Below, piece by piece: positions 35,664 to 44,251 of a stretch of DNA of 64,000 nt. Numbering within the stretch: the stretch's first letter is position 1; every line of letters begins with the position of its first letter. Location: the NCBI RefSeq assembly GCF_000482745.1, contig NZ_AXWQ01000005.1:248001-312000 (forward strand), given 5' to 3'. The notes below the pieces were generated by a model. That model was given only the letters and a program-made list of their open reading frames with translations, was not told the origin of the DNA and did no database searches. Source of the stretch: Oleidesulfovibrio alaskensis DSM 16109 (lineage in GTDB: Bacteria; Desulfobacterota; Desulfovibrionia; Desulfovibrionales; Desulfovibrionaceae). The position numbers and the translations under genes were made by a program.

Positions 35664-37589
35664 ATGCACCTTACGGGGTACTTTATTCTCTCCGCCTGTC
35701 TGCTTTTGTCGCTCACTCTGGGCGGCCTGAGCATGGCGCAGGCCTGGCAGGGACGCAGAAACGCACTGCACCTGCTGGAAAAAGGGCAGATACTTGTCAC
35801 GGGGCTCATGACCGCAGCTTCGCTCATCCTGCTTTACGGCCTCGTGATATTTGATTTTTCCAACGCATACATCGCCAGCTACACCGACAGGCTGCTTCCT
35901 GTCTTTTACCGGCTGACGGCATTCTGGGCAGGACAGGCAGGCTCGCTGCTGTTCTGGGCGCTGTGCGTATCGCTTTCGGGCGTGTATTTTATGTGCACAC
36001 AGGGCTACAGGGTGATGTCAGACGGTACAAAAACGTACTTCTGGCTGTTTTTCATGATCATTCAGGCGTTTTTCGCCCTGCTTCTGACCACATGGAGCAA
36101 CCCGTTCATCACCGTTAATCCGGCACCTGCCGACGGCAACGGGCTTAACCCGCTGCTGCAGAACCCGGGCATGATATTCCACCCGCCGCTGCTCTTTCTG
36201 GGCTACGGCGGATTTGCCGTACCGGGCTGTCTGGCACTGGCGCAGGCACTTAACAGAAACTCGGGTAATGAGGTTTCGTGGATCGAAGCCGGCCGCAATA
36301 TGACCCTGCTGGCCTGGGCCACACTTACGGCAGGCATCATTCTGGGGTGCTGGTGGTCCTATATGGAACTGGGATGGGGCGGCTACTGGGCATGGGACCC
36401 TGTGGAAAACGCATCTCTCATCCCGTGGCTTGTGGCTTCGGGCTATCTGCACACATCCATTTTGGAACAACGCCGTAACAAGCTGCACAGAACAAACATA
36501 TTCCTGATGGCGCTCACGACCATCTCGGCATTTTTCGCCACTTACCTTGTCCGCAGCGGAGTCGTGGACTCGCTGCATGCCTTCGGTGACGGCGGAGTGG
36601 GGGCGCCTCTGCTCGTGTTCATCATCGCCTTTACAGCGATTTCCGTCATCATCCCCATGCTGCACAAGGTGGAAGGCGCCCGTCCTCTTTCGGGCATTGC
36701 CAGCCGCGAAGGTTTTCTTGTCATTGTGGCGTGGGTGCTTATGGCGCTCAGCATCATCATACTGCTGGGCACCATGTGGCCGGTGTTTTCCAAATTCTGG
36801 AGCGCCAACCCCATGGGGTTGGAACCCGCCTTCTATAACAGAGTCTGTCTGCCGCTGTTTGTCATGCTTTCGCTGCTGCTGGTCATCTGTCCCTGGCTGG
36901 GATGGAAAGAAGGCCTGCGCAGTACAAAAGCAGCAGCGCTGGCGGGGGGCATTTTTCTGGCCCTGCTTGCAGGCTTCTTTGTGACCGGCATACGCATTCC
37001 GGCCGCGCTGCTGGGTGCCGCCAGTGCCGTGGGCGCCATTGCGGGCATAGGCATACTCTTTGCCACCCAGCCGCATCTGCGGCGCAACCGCTCATCCGTT
37101 GCGGCCTACGGTGTGCACATCGGGCTGCTGCTCATGGTGCTGGGCGTGGCTTTTTCCGGCCCGTACAAGGTGGAAAAAGAAATAGAAATCGCCAAGGGTG
37201 AAACAGTGACTCTGGGCGACTACGCCATGACCTACAAGGCGCTGTACGAAGGCGAAGGCCCCGGTATGATTTTTATCGAAGCCGAGCTGGAAGTAGCCAA
37301 AAACGGTAAAAAGATAGGCACCCTGCACCCGCAGCGGCGCATATACAGCAAGTTCAGCAGAAACCAGTATGCCGAAGCGGCAACCATCCCTACGCTGGGT
37401 GATGAACCGTACGCCACGCTGCTCGGTATCTCGCAGGACAACAAAGCCGTGCTGCGTGTCAGCATCAACCCGCTGGTCAACTGGCTGTGGATAGGCGGCA
37501 CGCTGGCCAGCCTGTTCCCCTTCCTTGGCATGCGCGCCGTGCGCTCCCGCAGGAACAACGCCGCCATGGTGCAGGAAGATGCTGCTTAA
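35664..37589 (+). CDS. ccmF: Cytochrome c heme lyase subunit CcmF
   Basis: Large polytopic membrane protein (641 residues, about 14-15 helices) that takes heme from holo-CcmE and attaches it to apocytochromes. The tryptophan-rich heme-handling motif is WWSYMELGWGGYWAWDPVEN; FHPPLLFLGYGG and FATYLVRSGVVDSLHAF are also diagnostic. A periplasmic C-terminal domain (about 480-610) follows, then a last helix. ATG at 35664 with AAGGAGA upstream. It lies 127 bases after ccmE and overlaps ccmA by 11 bases. Confidence 0.96.
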   Translation: MHLTGYFILSACLLLSLTLGGLSMAQAWQGRRNALHLLEKGQILVTGLMTAASLILLYGLVIFDFSNAYIASYTDRLLPVFYRLTAFWAGQAGSLLFWALCVSLSGVYFMCTQGYRVMSDGTKTYFWLFFMIIQAFFALLLTTWSNPFITVNPAPADGNGLNPLLQNPGMIFHPPLLFLGYGGFAVPGCLALAQALNRNSGNEVSWIEAGRNMTLLAWATLTAGIILGCWWSYMELGWGGYWAWDPVENASLIPWLVASGYLHTSILEQRRNKLHRTNIFLMALTTISAFFATYLVRSGVVDSLHAFGDGGVGAPLLVFIIAFTAISVIIPMLHKVEGARPLSGIASREGFLVIVAWVLMALSIIILLGTMWPVFSKFWSANPMGLEPAFYNRVCLPLFVMLSLLLVICPWLGWKEGLRSTKAAALAGGIFLALLAGFFVTGIRIPAALLGAASAVGAIAGIGILFATQPHLRRNRSSVAAYGVHIGLLLMVLGVAFSGPYKVEKEIEIAKGETVTLGDYAMTYKALYEGEGPGMIFIEAELEVAKNGKKIGTLHPQRRIYSKFSRNQYAEAATIPTLGDEPYATLLGISQDNKAVLRVSINPLVNWLWIGGTLASLFPFLGMRAVRSRRNNAAMVQEDAA

Positions 37590-38226
37590 ACTGGAAAAGA
37601 TAGCCAAATTCTACGGCACGAGACTGGTCATAAAAGATGTAAGCCTGAGCGTGACCTCCGGCAGCATCACCCTGCTGGCCGGTGCCAACGGAGCTGGTAA
37701 ATCCACTCTGCTGCGCATCATGGCCGGACTTGCCCGTCCGAGTGCGGGCAAGGTGCTGTGTCATGCGGCCGAAGATAAAATTGGCTATCTGGGCCATCAG
37801 ACGTTCATTTATCCGGATTTGTCCGCTCTGGAAAACCTGTCTTTCTGGGCAGGGCTGCACGGACGGCGGACTGACGAGCAGGCCCTGCTCGACATTCTGG
37901 ACCGCGTGGAACTGAAGCGGTTCGCCTTTGAAAGGGCGGGCAGTTTTTCGCGCGGAATGGCTCAGCGGCTGAATCTGGCCCGGATTTTCCTGTTGCAGCC
38001 CGACCTAATTCTGCTGGACGAGCCGGGCACAGGACTGGATGTACGTTCCATGTCCATGCTGCGGCGCGAAATAGAAGAAGCCCGTAACCGCGGTGCAGGC
38101 CTGGTCTGGATCAGCCACTCCGTGGCGGAAGATCTGGCTCTGGCCGATGCGGTGGTTGCCATAGGGGACAGACGCGTGCTCTACAACGGCCCCGCCGCCG
38201 GTTACATTCCGGAGGCAGCATGCTGA
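37579..38226 (+). CDS. ccmA: Heme-release ABC ATPase CcmA
   Basis: Cytoplasmic ATPase of the CcmABCD complex that powers release of holo-CcmE. 215 residues. Walker A is GANGAGKSTLL, the signature is FSRGMAQRLNLAR (SRGMxQR pattern, typical of CcmA), and Walker B is LILLDEPGTGLD. The ATG at 37579 overlaps the ccmF 3' end and follows AGGA; the longer frame is unsupported. It overlaps ccmB by 7 bases. Confidence 0.95.
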   Translation: MLLKLEKIAKFYGTRLVIKDVSLSVTSGSITLLAGANGAGKSTLLRIMAGLARPSAGKVLCHAAEDKIGYLGHQTFIYPDLSALENLSFWAGLHGRRTDEQALLDILDRVELKRFAFERAGSFSRGMAQRLNLARIFLLQPDLILLDEPGTGLDVRSMSMLRREIEEARNRGAGLVWISHSVAEDLALADAVVAIGDRRVLYNGPAAGYIPEAAC

Positions 38227-38897
38227 ACGCAGCCATGCGCATAGCCGCCAAAGACCTGCGACTGGTTCTCACCCGCGGCACGGGACTCACACAGGCACTG
38301 CTGCTCGGCCTGCTGCTCATATTCGTGTTCAGCCTGTCGCAGCAGATAGGAGAAGTAATGTCACCGCAGGGCGCCGCCGCCATATTCTGGCTGGCTTCCG
38401 CGTTCTGTCAGGTACTCATATTCAACACGCTGTACGGTCTTGAAGAGGTAAACGGCGCACGCTTCGGTCTGCTGCTGGCACCGGTGCCGGTGCAGTCCGT
38501 CTGGCTTGGCAAAGGGCTTGCCGGCCTTTTGCTGCTGCTGTGCGCGCAGCTCGTGTTTGTTCCCGCAGCGGTGGTTTTTCTGGGGCAGTCGGTCTCTGCA
38601 CTATGGCCGGCAGGTCTGCTCGCAGTCTTTCTGGTAGACCTCGGCATCATGGCACTGGGCTCTTTGCTCGGGGCGTTGTCGCAGGGGCAGGCAGCCAGAG
38701 AATCCATGCTCAGCATTATCCTGTTTCCCCTGCTTATTCCTGCGCTTCTGGCCGGAATACGGCTCGGGGCGGCAGCGTTTTCCGGCCAGCTGCCGGAAGG
38801 TGCACAGTCGTGGATAGGCATTGCCGCGGCGTTCGACGCGCTCTTTCTGGGTGCGGGGCTGGTGCTTTTCCCCTTCATTTACAGCGGAGAAGGCTGA
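38220..38897 (+). CDS. ccmB: Heme-release ABC permease CcmB
   Basis: Membrane partner of CcmA, 225 residues with six helices. The opening (AAMRIAAKDLRLVLTRG) and the LYGLEEVNGARFGLLLAPV block are typical of CcmB; LFPLLIPALLAGIRLG follows near the fifth helix. The start ATG overlaps the ccmA stop. It is expected to assemble with CcmA, CcmC and CcmD. Confidence 0.94.
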   Translation: MLNAAMRIAAKDLRLVLTRGTGLTQALLLGLLLIFVFSLSQQIGEVMSPQGAAAIFWLASAFCQVLIFNTLYGLEEVNGARFGLLLAPVPVQSVWLGKGLAGLLLLLCAQLVFVPAAVVFLGQSVSALWPAGLLAVFLVDLGIMALGSLLGALSQGQAARESMLSIILFPLLIPALLAGIRLGAAAFSGQLPEGAQSWIGIAAAFDALFLGAGLVLFPFIYSGEG

Positions 38898-38951
38898 TCC
38901 GACGGCAGACCCGCAGTCTGCCCTCATCCACAAAAACGATACGAGGTCCAC

Positions 38952-39644
38952 ATGCGCGATTCCATACGGCCCCGCAGCCCCCTGCCCCGCTACGCAGCGG
39001 CCATGGCAGGACTGGCTCTGGCCGTCAGCCAGTACTTCATCTTCGTATACGCCCCTGAAGAACAGACCATGGGCATCGTTCAAAAAATTTTCTACATCCA
39101 CCTGCCGCTGGCATGGTGGGCGTTGATCAGCTTTTTTGCGGTGTTTGTAGCCAGCGCCATGTATCTGAACAAAAGAACATGGTTCTGGGACAATCTGGCC
39201 GGTGCAGCCGCCGAAATCGGCGTGCTTTTTTCCGGCCTTGCTCTGGTCACGGGTTCCGTATGGGGCAGGCATTCGTGGGGAGTCTGGTGGACATGGGACC
39301 CGCGGCTGACCACCACGCTGGTCATGTGGTTCGTGTATGCAGGATACCTGATGCTGCGTTCCATGGGACTGGCCCGCGAACGGCGCGCCGTGGTGTGTGC
39401 GGTACTGGGCATAGTGGCATTCATAGATGTGCCGCTGGTGTTCTTTTCCGCTCGACTGTGGCGGTCCATACACCCTTCCGTATTTGCCAGCCGCGGTGGC
39501 GGACTGGAGCCGGAAATGCTGACCACAGCGGTTGTCTGTGTGCTGTGTTTCGGCTTTCTGTGGTATGCGCTGACTGCCATCAGAACACGCCAGCTGGCGG
39601 ACACGGACCGGCTTGATTCACTTGCAACCACAGACGACCTGTAA
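38952..39644 (+). CDS. ccmC: Heme-handling membrane protein CcmC
   Basis: Loads heme onto CcmE. 230 residues, six helices. The WWD motif is WGVWWTWDPRLTTTLVMWF; flanking conserved His residues are in IHLPLAWW and RSIHPSV. ATG at 38952 with CGAGGT upstream. It follows ccmB after 54 bases and precedes ccmD by 10 bases. Confidence 0.95.
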   Translation: MRDSIRPRSPLPRYAAAMAGLALAVSQYFIFVYAPEEQTMGIVQKIFYIHLPLAWWALISFFAVFVASAMYLNKRTWFWDNLAGAAAEIGVLFSGLALVTGSVWGRHSWGVWWTWDPRLTTTLVMWFVYAGYLMLRSMGLARERRAVVCAVLGIVAFIDVPLVFFSARLWRSIHPSVFASRGGGLEPEMLTTAVVCVLCFGFLWYALTAIRTRQLADTDRLDSLATTDDL

Positions 39645-39654
39645 GGAGGCCCGC

Positions 39655-39792
39655 ATGGACTCTAGCAACTGGCTGCTTATGGCCAATGCCGCTGTATGGC
39701 TCGGGGTGGGCGCCTATCTGTTCTTCATGGCACGCACACAGCAGCAGCTCGACAAGCGTATCCGCCAAATGGAGCTTATGAACGATGACTAA
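39655..39792 (+). CDS. ccmD: Small membrane protein CcmD
   Basis: 45-residue protein with one hydrophobic helix (about residues 6-25, LLMANAAVWLGVGAYLFFMA) followed by a charged Gln/Arg/Lys tail. CcmD in other bacteria is a similarly short single-helix protein that stabilises CcmC-CcmE and has low sequence conservation, so the call rests on size, topology and place directly after ccmC. GTAAGGAGG lies 7 bases before the ATG. The stop overlaps the next start by 8 bases. Confidence 0.82.
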   Translation: MDSSNWLLMANAAVWLGVGAYLFFMARTQQQLDKRIRQMELMNDD

Positions 39793-40402
39793 TCACAATC
39801 CGGGGCCTGCTTTCGGCCCGAGGCACAACATAACCAAGTATATTCTGGCAGCACTGGGCGCCGCTCTGGCTGTCATGCTCATCACGTCGTTCATCTACAG
39901 GATGAACCATCCTTCTCTTGTCAAACAGGGCCGGGCGCCGCAACAAAACGCTGCAGCCCCGGAACAGGGCATGTCGGCCGCCGCAACCGGCGAACTGACT
40001 GAACTGATGCGCATGATGCAGGAAAACCCTAACGATCCTGAAGTTCTGCAGACGCTTGCGCAGCATTTTATGGACACAGGGGACTGGCAGCGTGCCCAGA
40101 CGTTCCTCAACAAGCTTGTGGTGGCAGCTCCCGCTGATTCCCGCCCGCTGTATATGCTGGGTATTTCGCAATACCAGCTGGGCCAGCATGCCGAAGCGGC
40201 CACAACCTTTGAACGGCTCATAAAGCTGGAAGACGACCCCATGGCGCGGTACAATCTGGCCGTGCTGTACGGTCATTTTCTGGGGGCACCTGAAAAAGCC
40301 CGGCCGCATCTGGAAGCCATACTCGCTTCCGGCACTGCCGGCGAAGAACTGAAAGCCCGGGCCAAAGCCGAGCTGACCGGCAACAAACACGAAGACAAAT
40401 AG
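39785..40402 (+). CDS. TPR protein of the ccm operon (CcmI/NrfG-like)
   Basis: 205 residues. One membrane anchor (about 16-38), a Gln/Ala-rich linker, then about three tetratricopeptide repeats (DPEVLQTLAQHFMDTGDWQRAQTFL, PLYMLGISQYQLGQHAEAATTF, MARYNLAVLYGHFLGAPEKARP). Domain order and location match the periplasmic TPR half of CcmI, which presents apocytochrome to the heme lyase. With CcmG and CcmH absent, it may replace part of their chaperone role; that is inference. Confidence 0.82.
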   Translation: MTNHNPGPAFGPRHNITKYILAALGAALAVMLITSFIYRMNHPSLVKQGRAPQQNAAAPEQGMSAAATGELTELMRMMQENPNDPEVLQTLAQHFMDTGDWQRAQTFLNKLVVAAPADSRPLYMLGISQYQLGQHAEAATTFERLIKLEDDPMARYNLAVLYGHFLGAPEKARPHLEAILASGTAGEELKARAKAELTGNKHEDK

Positions 40403-40460
40403 CATGAAGCCGGCAGCCCCCTTTCATGACAGGCCTGCCGGCCGCACACTGACCCTCCAC

Positions 40461-40488
40461 GGGCAGCAGGCTGCAACGCCTGTTGCCC
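40461..40488 (+). terminator. Terminator of the ccm operon
   Basis: 10-bp stem GGGCAGCAGG/CCTGTTGCCC with one G-T pair and an 8-base loop, followed by GTTTATG. Confidence 0.65.
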
Positions 40489-40518
40489 GTTTATGCTTGG
40501 TCGGCTATACAATTACAC

Positions 40519-40546
40519 TTGATCAGGTAACCTTGCGGCGCATAAT
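40519..40546 (+). promoter_or_regulatory. Sigma-70 promoter upstream of guaB
   Basis: TTGATC, 16-base spacer, CATAAT. The resulting leader is about 225 bases long, long enough for regulation through the hairpin near its end. Confidence 0.55.
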
Positions 40547-40778
40547 CTGCGGACGTTGCCCCTTGGTCTGGTTCGCGGTGCACAGGGGCACCCGATGCTT
40601 GCAGAACCGCATCACAAGCCGCCTTCCGGTTGACAGAAGCCGCCCAAAAGGACTACTAAGGTCGATTAACTTTTCATTGATTTTAGACCGTTTCTTCCTC
40701 CACGGAAGCACGGCTCAGCGCAGACGGCGGCCTGCCTAAGGGCCGGCCGTCTGACGGAAACCTGTTTGGAGAAATATC

Positions 40779-42236
40779 ATGGGCACGATTCTTGGCAAAG
40801 CTCTGACATTTGACGATGTGCTGCTTGTCCCCGGCTACTCCGAGATCACGCCGGATCAGGTGGACGTTTCCACCATGCTGACCGCGCAGATCAAGCTGAA
40901 CATCCCGCTTATCAGCGCCGCCATGGACACCGTTACAGAGTCTGCCATGGCCATCTCCATGGCGCGTAACGGCGGTGTGGGCGTCATCCACAAAAACATG
41001 ACCATCGACGAGCAGCGGCTTGAAATCGAAAAGGTCAAAAAATCGGAAAGCGGCATGATCATCGATCCGGTGACCATAGCCCCCGACTACACTGTGGCGC
41101 AGGCGCTGCAGATCATGCGCGAATACCGCGTTTCCGGTCTGCCCGTTGTTAAAGACGCCGAACTGGTGGGCATACTGACCAACCGCGATGTGCGTTTTGT
41201 CACCGATCTTGAAGGCACCAGAGTGCACGAAGTGATGACCAGCGAAGAACTGGTAACCGTGCCGGTGGGAACCACCCTGGATGAAGCCCGCCATCACCTG
41301 CATGAACACCGCATCGAAAAACTGCTTGTGGTTGATGAGAACAACAGACTCAAGGGTCTCATCACCATGAAAGACATCGACAAGGTGCAGAAATACCCGC
41401 AGGCATGCAAAGACGACAAAGGCCGTCTGCGTGTCGGTGCCGCCATCGGTGTGGGCGGCGAATGCGAAGCCCGCGCACAGGCCCTGCTCGGGGCCGGAGC
41501 CGACTTCCTCGTTCTTGATTCTGCCCACGGGCATTCGCAGAACATCCTCAAAACCGTGGAAATGGTGAAAAAAACCTTCCCCGATTGCCAGCTTATCGCA
41601 GGTAACGTGGCTTCCTACGAAGGCGCCAAGGCGCTTTTCAAGGCAGGAGCCGACACTGTGAAAGTAGGCATCGGCCCCGGTTCCATCTGCACCACGCGTA
41701 TCGTGGCCGGTGTGGGCGTGCCCCAGATCACGGCCATCATGGAAGCCGTGCGTGCCGCCAGAGAATTCGGCCGCCACATCATTGCGGACGGCGGCATCAA
41801 ATACTCCGGCGACATTGTCAAAGCCCTTGCCGTGGGTGCCAACACCGTCATGCTGGGTTCGCTGCTGGCAGGCACCGAGGAAAGCCCGGGTGAAACCGTG
41901 CTCTATCAGGGCCGCACCTACAAAATCTACCGCGGCATGGGATCCATCGACGCCATGAAGGACGGCAGCTCCGACCGCTACTTCCAGGAAAAGACCAAAA
42001 AACTGGTCCCCGAAGGCATCGTGGGACGTGTGCCCTACCGCGGACATGTGGGCGACACGGTCTTTCAGCTGGTGGGCGGACTGCGTTCCGGTATGGGATA
42101 CACCGGCGCGGCCACCATTGCAGAACTGGATGAAAAAGCACAGATGGTGCAGATTTCCGTTGCGGGTCTTCGTGAATCACACGTGCACGACGTGATCATC
42201 ACCAAAGAAGCCCCCAACTATAACATGGACAAGTAA
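40779..42236 (+). CDS. guaB: Inosine-5'-monophosphate dehydrogenase
   Basis: NAD-dependent oxidation of IMP to XMP, first step toward GMP. 485 residues. N-terminal TFDDVLLVPGYSEI, a CBS pair (about 90-205, with YRVSGLPVVKDAELVGILTNRD), and the catalytic loop GIGPGSICTTR with active-site Cys, then GGIKYSGDIVKAL and YRGMGS. ATG at 40779 with TTTGGAGA upstream. guaA follows after 47 bases. A very long open frame on the other strand is a shadow. Confidence 0.98.
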   Translation: MGTILGKALTFDDVLLVPGYSEITPDQVDVSTMLTAQIKLNIPLISAAMDTVTESAMAISMARNGGVGVIHKNMTIDEQRLEIEKVKKSESGMIIDPVTIAPDYTVAQALQIMREYRVSGLPVVKDAELVGILTNRDVRFVTDLEGTRVHEVMTSEELVTVPVGTTLDEARHHLHEHRIEKLLVVDENNRLKGLITMKDIDKVQKYPQACKDDKGRLRVGAAIGVGGECEARAQALLGAGADFLVLDSAHGHSQNILKTVEMVKKTFPDCQLIAGNVASYEGAKALFKAGADTVKVGIGPGSICTTRIVAGVGVPQITAIMEAVRAAREFGRHIIADGGIKYSGDIVKALAVGANTVMLGSLLAGTEESPGETVLYQGRTYKIYRGMGSIDAMKDGSSDRYFQEKTKKLVPEGIVGRVPYRGHVGDTVFQLVGGLRSGMGYTGAATIAELDEKAQMVQISVAGLRESHVHDVIITKEAPNYNMDK

Positions 42237-42283
42237 TCAACCGTCCCAAACGGAGCGCGTAACGCACGCCCCGGAGGAATAGA

Positions 42284-43834
42284 ATGGAAAAGCAGAACAA
42301 AGTCATTATCGTGGACTACGGTTCGCAGGTTACGCAGCTGATCGCTCGCCGTATCCGCGAGGCCGGTGTCTATTCCGAAATTCATCCCTGCATCGTCACT
42401 GCCGCAGAAGTAGCCGCCATGTCTCCTTCGGCTGTAGTGCTTTCCGGCGGACCCGCCAGCGTGCTGGGCGAAGATTCCCCCGCGCTGGACAAAGGCCTGC
42501 TGGAACTCGGCGTGCCGGTTCTGGGCATCTGCTACGGCATGCAGCTGCTTGCGCACAATCTGGGCGGAGAGCTTTCCTGCTCCGAAACCCGCGAATACGG
42601 CCCCGCCGACCTGAAGTTCTGCGCCGGAAGCCCCCTGTGGGACGGCCTGAAAACAGATGAATCATCACGGGTATGGATGTCGCACGGTGACAGAGTGAAA
42701 AAAGTGCCCGCCGGATTTACGGTGACCGGCAGCACCGAAACACTGGAAGTGGCCGCCATGGCCGACGACCAGCGCCGCATCTATGCCGTGCAGTTCCACC
42801 CCGAAGTCCATCACTCTGAAGACGGCGTGCGCATGCTGCACAACTTCCTGTTTAAAATTGCAGGAATCAAGGCTGACTGGTCCATGTCTTCTTTCTGCGA
42901 GCGGGTGATAAAAGAAGTCTCCGAGCAGGTAGGCCCCGACGATCAGGTGGTCTGCGCTCTTTCGGGCGGCATAGACTCCACCGTGGTTGCCGTGCTGCTG
43001 CACAAGGCCATCGGCCACCGCCTGCACTGCATCTTTGTGGACAACGGAGTGCTGCGACTGAATGAAGTTGATGAAGTTTCCGGCTATCTGCGCGAACACT
43101 TCGACCTCAACCTGACGGTTGTAGACGCCCGCGAACGCTTTATGAAGCAGTTTGCCGGAGTCGAAGACCCCGAAAAGAAACGTAAGATCATCGGCTACAC
43201 CTTCATAGACGTGTTCGATGAAGAGTCGCAGAAGATTCCCAACGTGAAGTATCTCGCGCAGGGCACGCTGTACCCTGATGTCATTGAATCCATATCGCAC
43301 AAGGGCCCTTCGGCCGTCATCAAAAGCCACCACAACGTGGGCGGCCTGCCCGAAACCATGAAACTCAAGCTCATCGAGCCGCTGCGCGAACTCTTCAAGG
43401 ACGAAGTGCGCAAGCTGGCCGTGGAACTCGGCCTGCCCGACTTCATTGTCTGGCGCCATCCCTTCCCCGGTCCCGGCCTTGCCATACGCGTCATCGGCGA
43501 GGTAACGGAAGAGCGTCTGGACATCCTGCGCAAAGCTGACAAAATCGTTCAGAATGAGTTGACGGCGTCTGGCTGGTATCGCAAAGTGTGGCAGGGCTTT
43601 GCCGTACTGCTGCCGTTAAAGACGGTCGGTGTCATGGGCGATGACCGCACCTACGAGCACGTCATAGCCCTGCGCGTGGTGGACAGTGTCGACGCCATGA
43701 CCGCAGACTGGGTGCGGCTGCCCTCCGAAGTGCTGGAGCGCATCTCCAGCCGCATCATCAACGAGGTCAAAGGCGTCAACCGCGTGGTTTACGACATATC
43801 CTCGAAGCCGCCCAGCACCATCGAGTGGGAATAA
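42284..43834 (+). CDS. guaA: GMP synthase (glutamine-hydrolysing)
   Basis: Converts XMP to GMP. 516 residues with all three parts: class I glutamine amidotransferase (GICYGMQLL with catalytic Cys; VQFHPEVHHSEDG with His and Glu), the ATP-pyrophosphatase domain with the P-loop LSGGIDSTVVAVLL, and the C-terminal dimerisation domain ending SKPPSTIEWE. ATG with CGGAGGA upstream. It forms a two-gene operon with guaB, and tatB begins 36 bases later. Confidence 0.98.
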   Translation: MEKQNKVIIVDYGSQVTQLIARRIREAGVYSEIHPCIVTAAEVAAMSPSAVVLSGGPASVLGEDSPALDKGLLELGVPVLGICYGMQLLAHNLGGELSCSETREYGPADLKFCAGSPLWDGLKTDESSRVWMSHGDRVKKVPAGFTVTGSTETLEVAAMADDQRRIYAVQFHPEVHHSEDGVRMLHNFLFKIAGIKADWSMSSFCERVIKEVSEQVGPDDQVVCALSGGIDSTVVAVLLHKAIGHRLHCIFVDNGVLRLNEVDEVSGYLREHFDLNLTVVDARERFMKQFAGVEDPEKKRKIIGYTFIDVFDEESQKIPNVKYLAQGTLYPDVIESISHKGPSAVIKSHHNVGGLPETMKLKLIEPLRELFKDEVRKLAVELGLPDFIVWRHPFPGPGLAIRVIGEVTEERLDILRKADKIVQNELTASGWYRKVWQGFAVLLPLKTVGVMGDDRTYEHVIALRVVDSVDAMTADWVRLPSEVLERISSRIINEVKGVNRVVYDISSKPPSTIEWE

Positions 43835-43870
43835 GGGCGGGTAACAAGCTGAAAAGGCGGATACCAGACT

Positions 43871-44251
43871 ATGTTCGGCATCGGAACTACGGAACTCCTT
43901 GTTATCCTTGTTGTTGCTCTTATCGTTCTCGGCCCTAAAAACCTGCCCAAAGCGGCTCGCACGCTGGGCAAGGGTCTGGCCGAGTTCCGCAGGGTGTCCA
44001 CAGACTTCCAGCGGACCATCAATACCGAAGTGGAGCTTGAAGAGCACGAAAAGCGCAAACAGGAAGCCAGAAAAGACCTGTACGGCGATGATGAAACTCC
44101 CGCAAAGAAGAAAACGGCCAAAGCGGAACAACGCGACCCCGATGCAAAGCCTGATATCGCCGTGGCACCTGACAGTGAACAGCAGGACACGGCAGCAACA
44201 GCTCAGGCCGATGCTGATGCCGTAACCGACAAGCAGAAGGTAAAGGCATGA
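43871..44251 (+). CDS. tatB: Twin-arginine translocase TatA/TatB-type subunit
   Basis: Single-pass membrane protein of 126 residues for export of folded proteins. It starts MFGIGTTELLVILVVALIVLG, has the GPKNLPKAARTLGKGLAEF amphipathic helix and a long charged C-terminal tail. The Glu8 after the TT and the tail length favour TatB over TatA, though TatA/TatB can be hard to separate. The tail carries EQQDTAA (103-109), which reappears in the extension of TatC. Stop and tatC start overlap (ATGA). Confidence 0.88.
   Translation: MFGIGTTELLVILVVALIVLGPKNLPKAARTLGKGLAEFRRVSTDFQRTINTEVELEEHEKRKQEARKDLYGDDETPAKKKTAKAEQRDPDAKPDIAVAPDSEQQDTAATAQADADAVTDKQKVKA

Larger units (their letters stand above)
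40403..40778. other. 376-base region between the ccm and gua operons
   Basis: No supported gene. It holds the ccm terminator (40461-40488), a sigma-70 promoter (40519-40546) and a hairpin (AGACGG ... CCGTCT, about 40719-40753) in the guaB leader, ending 20 bases before the ribosome site. Confidence 0.65.

Noticed and set aside
40683..42047. Long minus-strand open frame over guaB
   Set aside because: The plus strand encodes a complete IMP dehydrogenase with catalytic loop; the antisense frame is a codon-bias effect.
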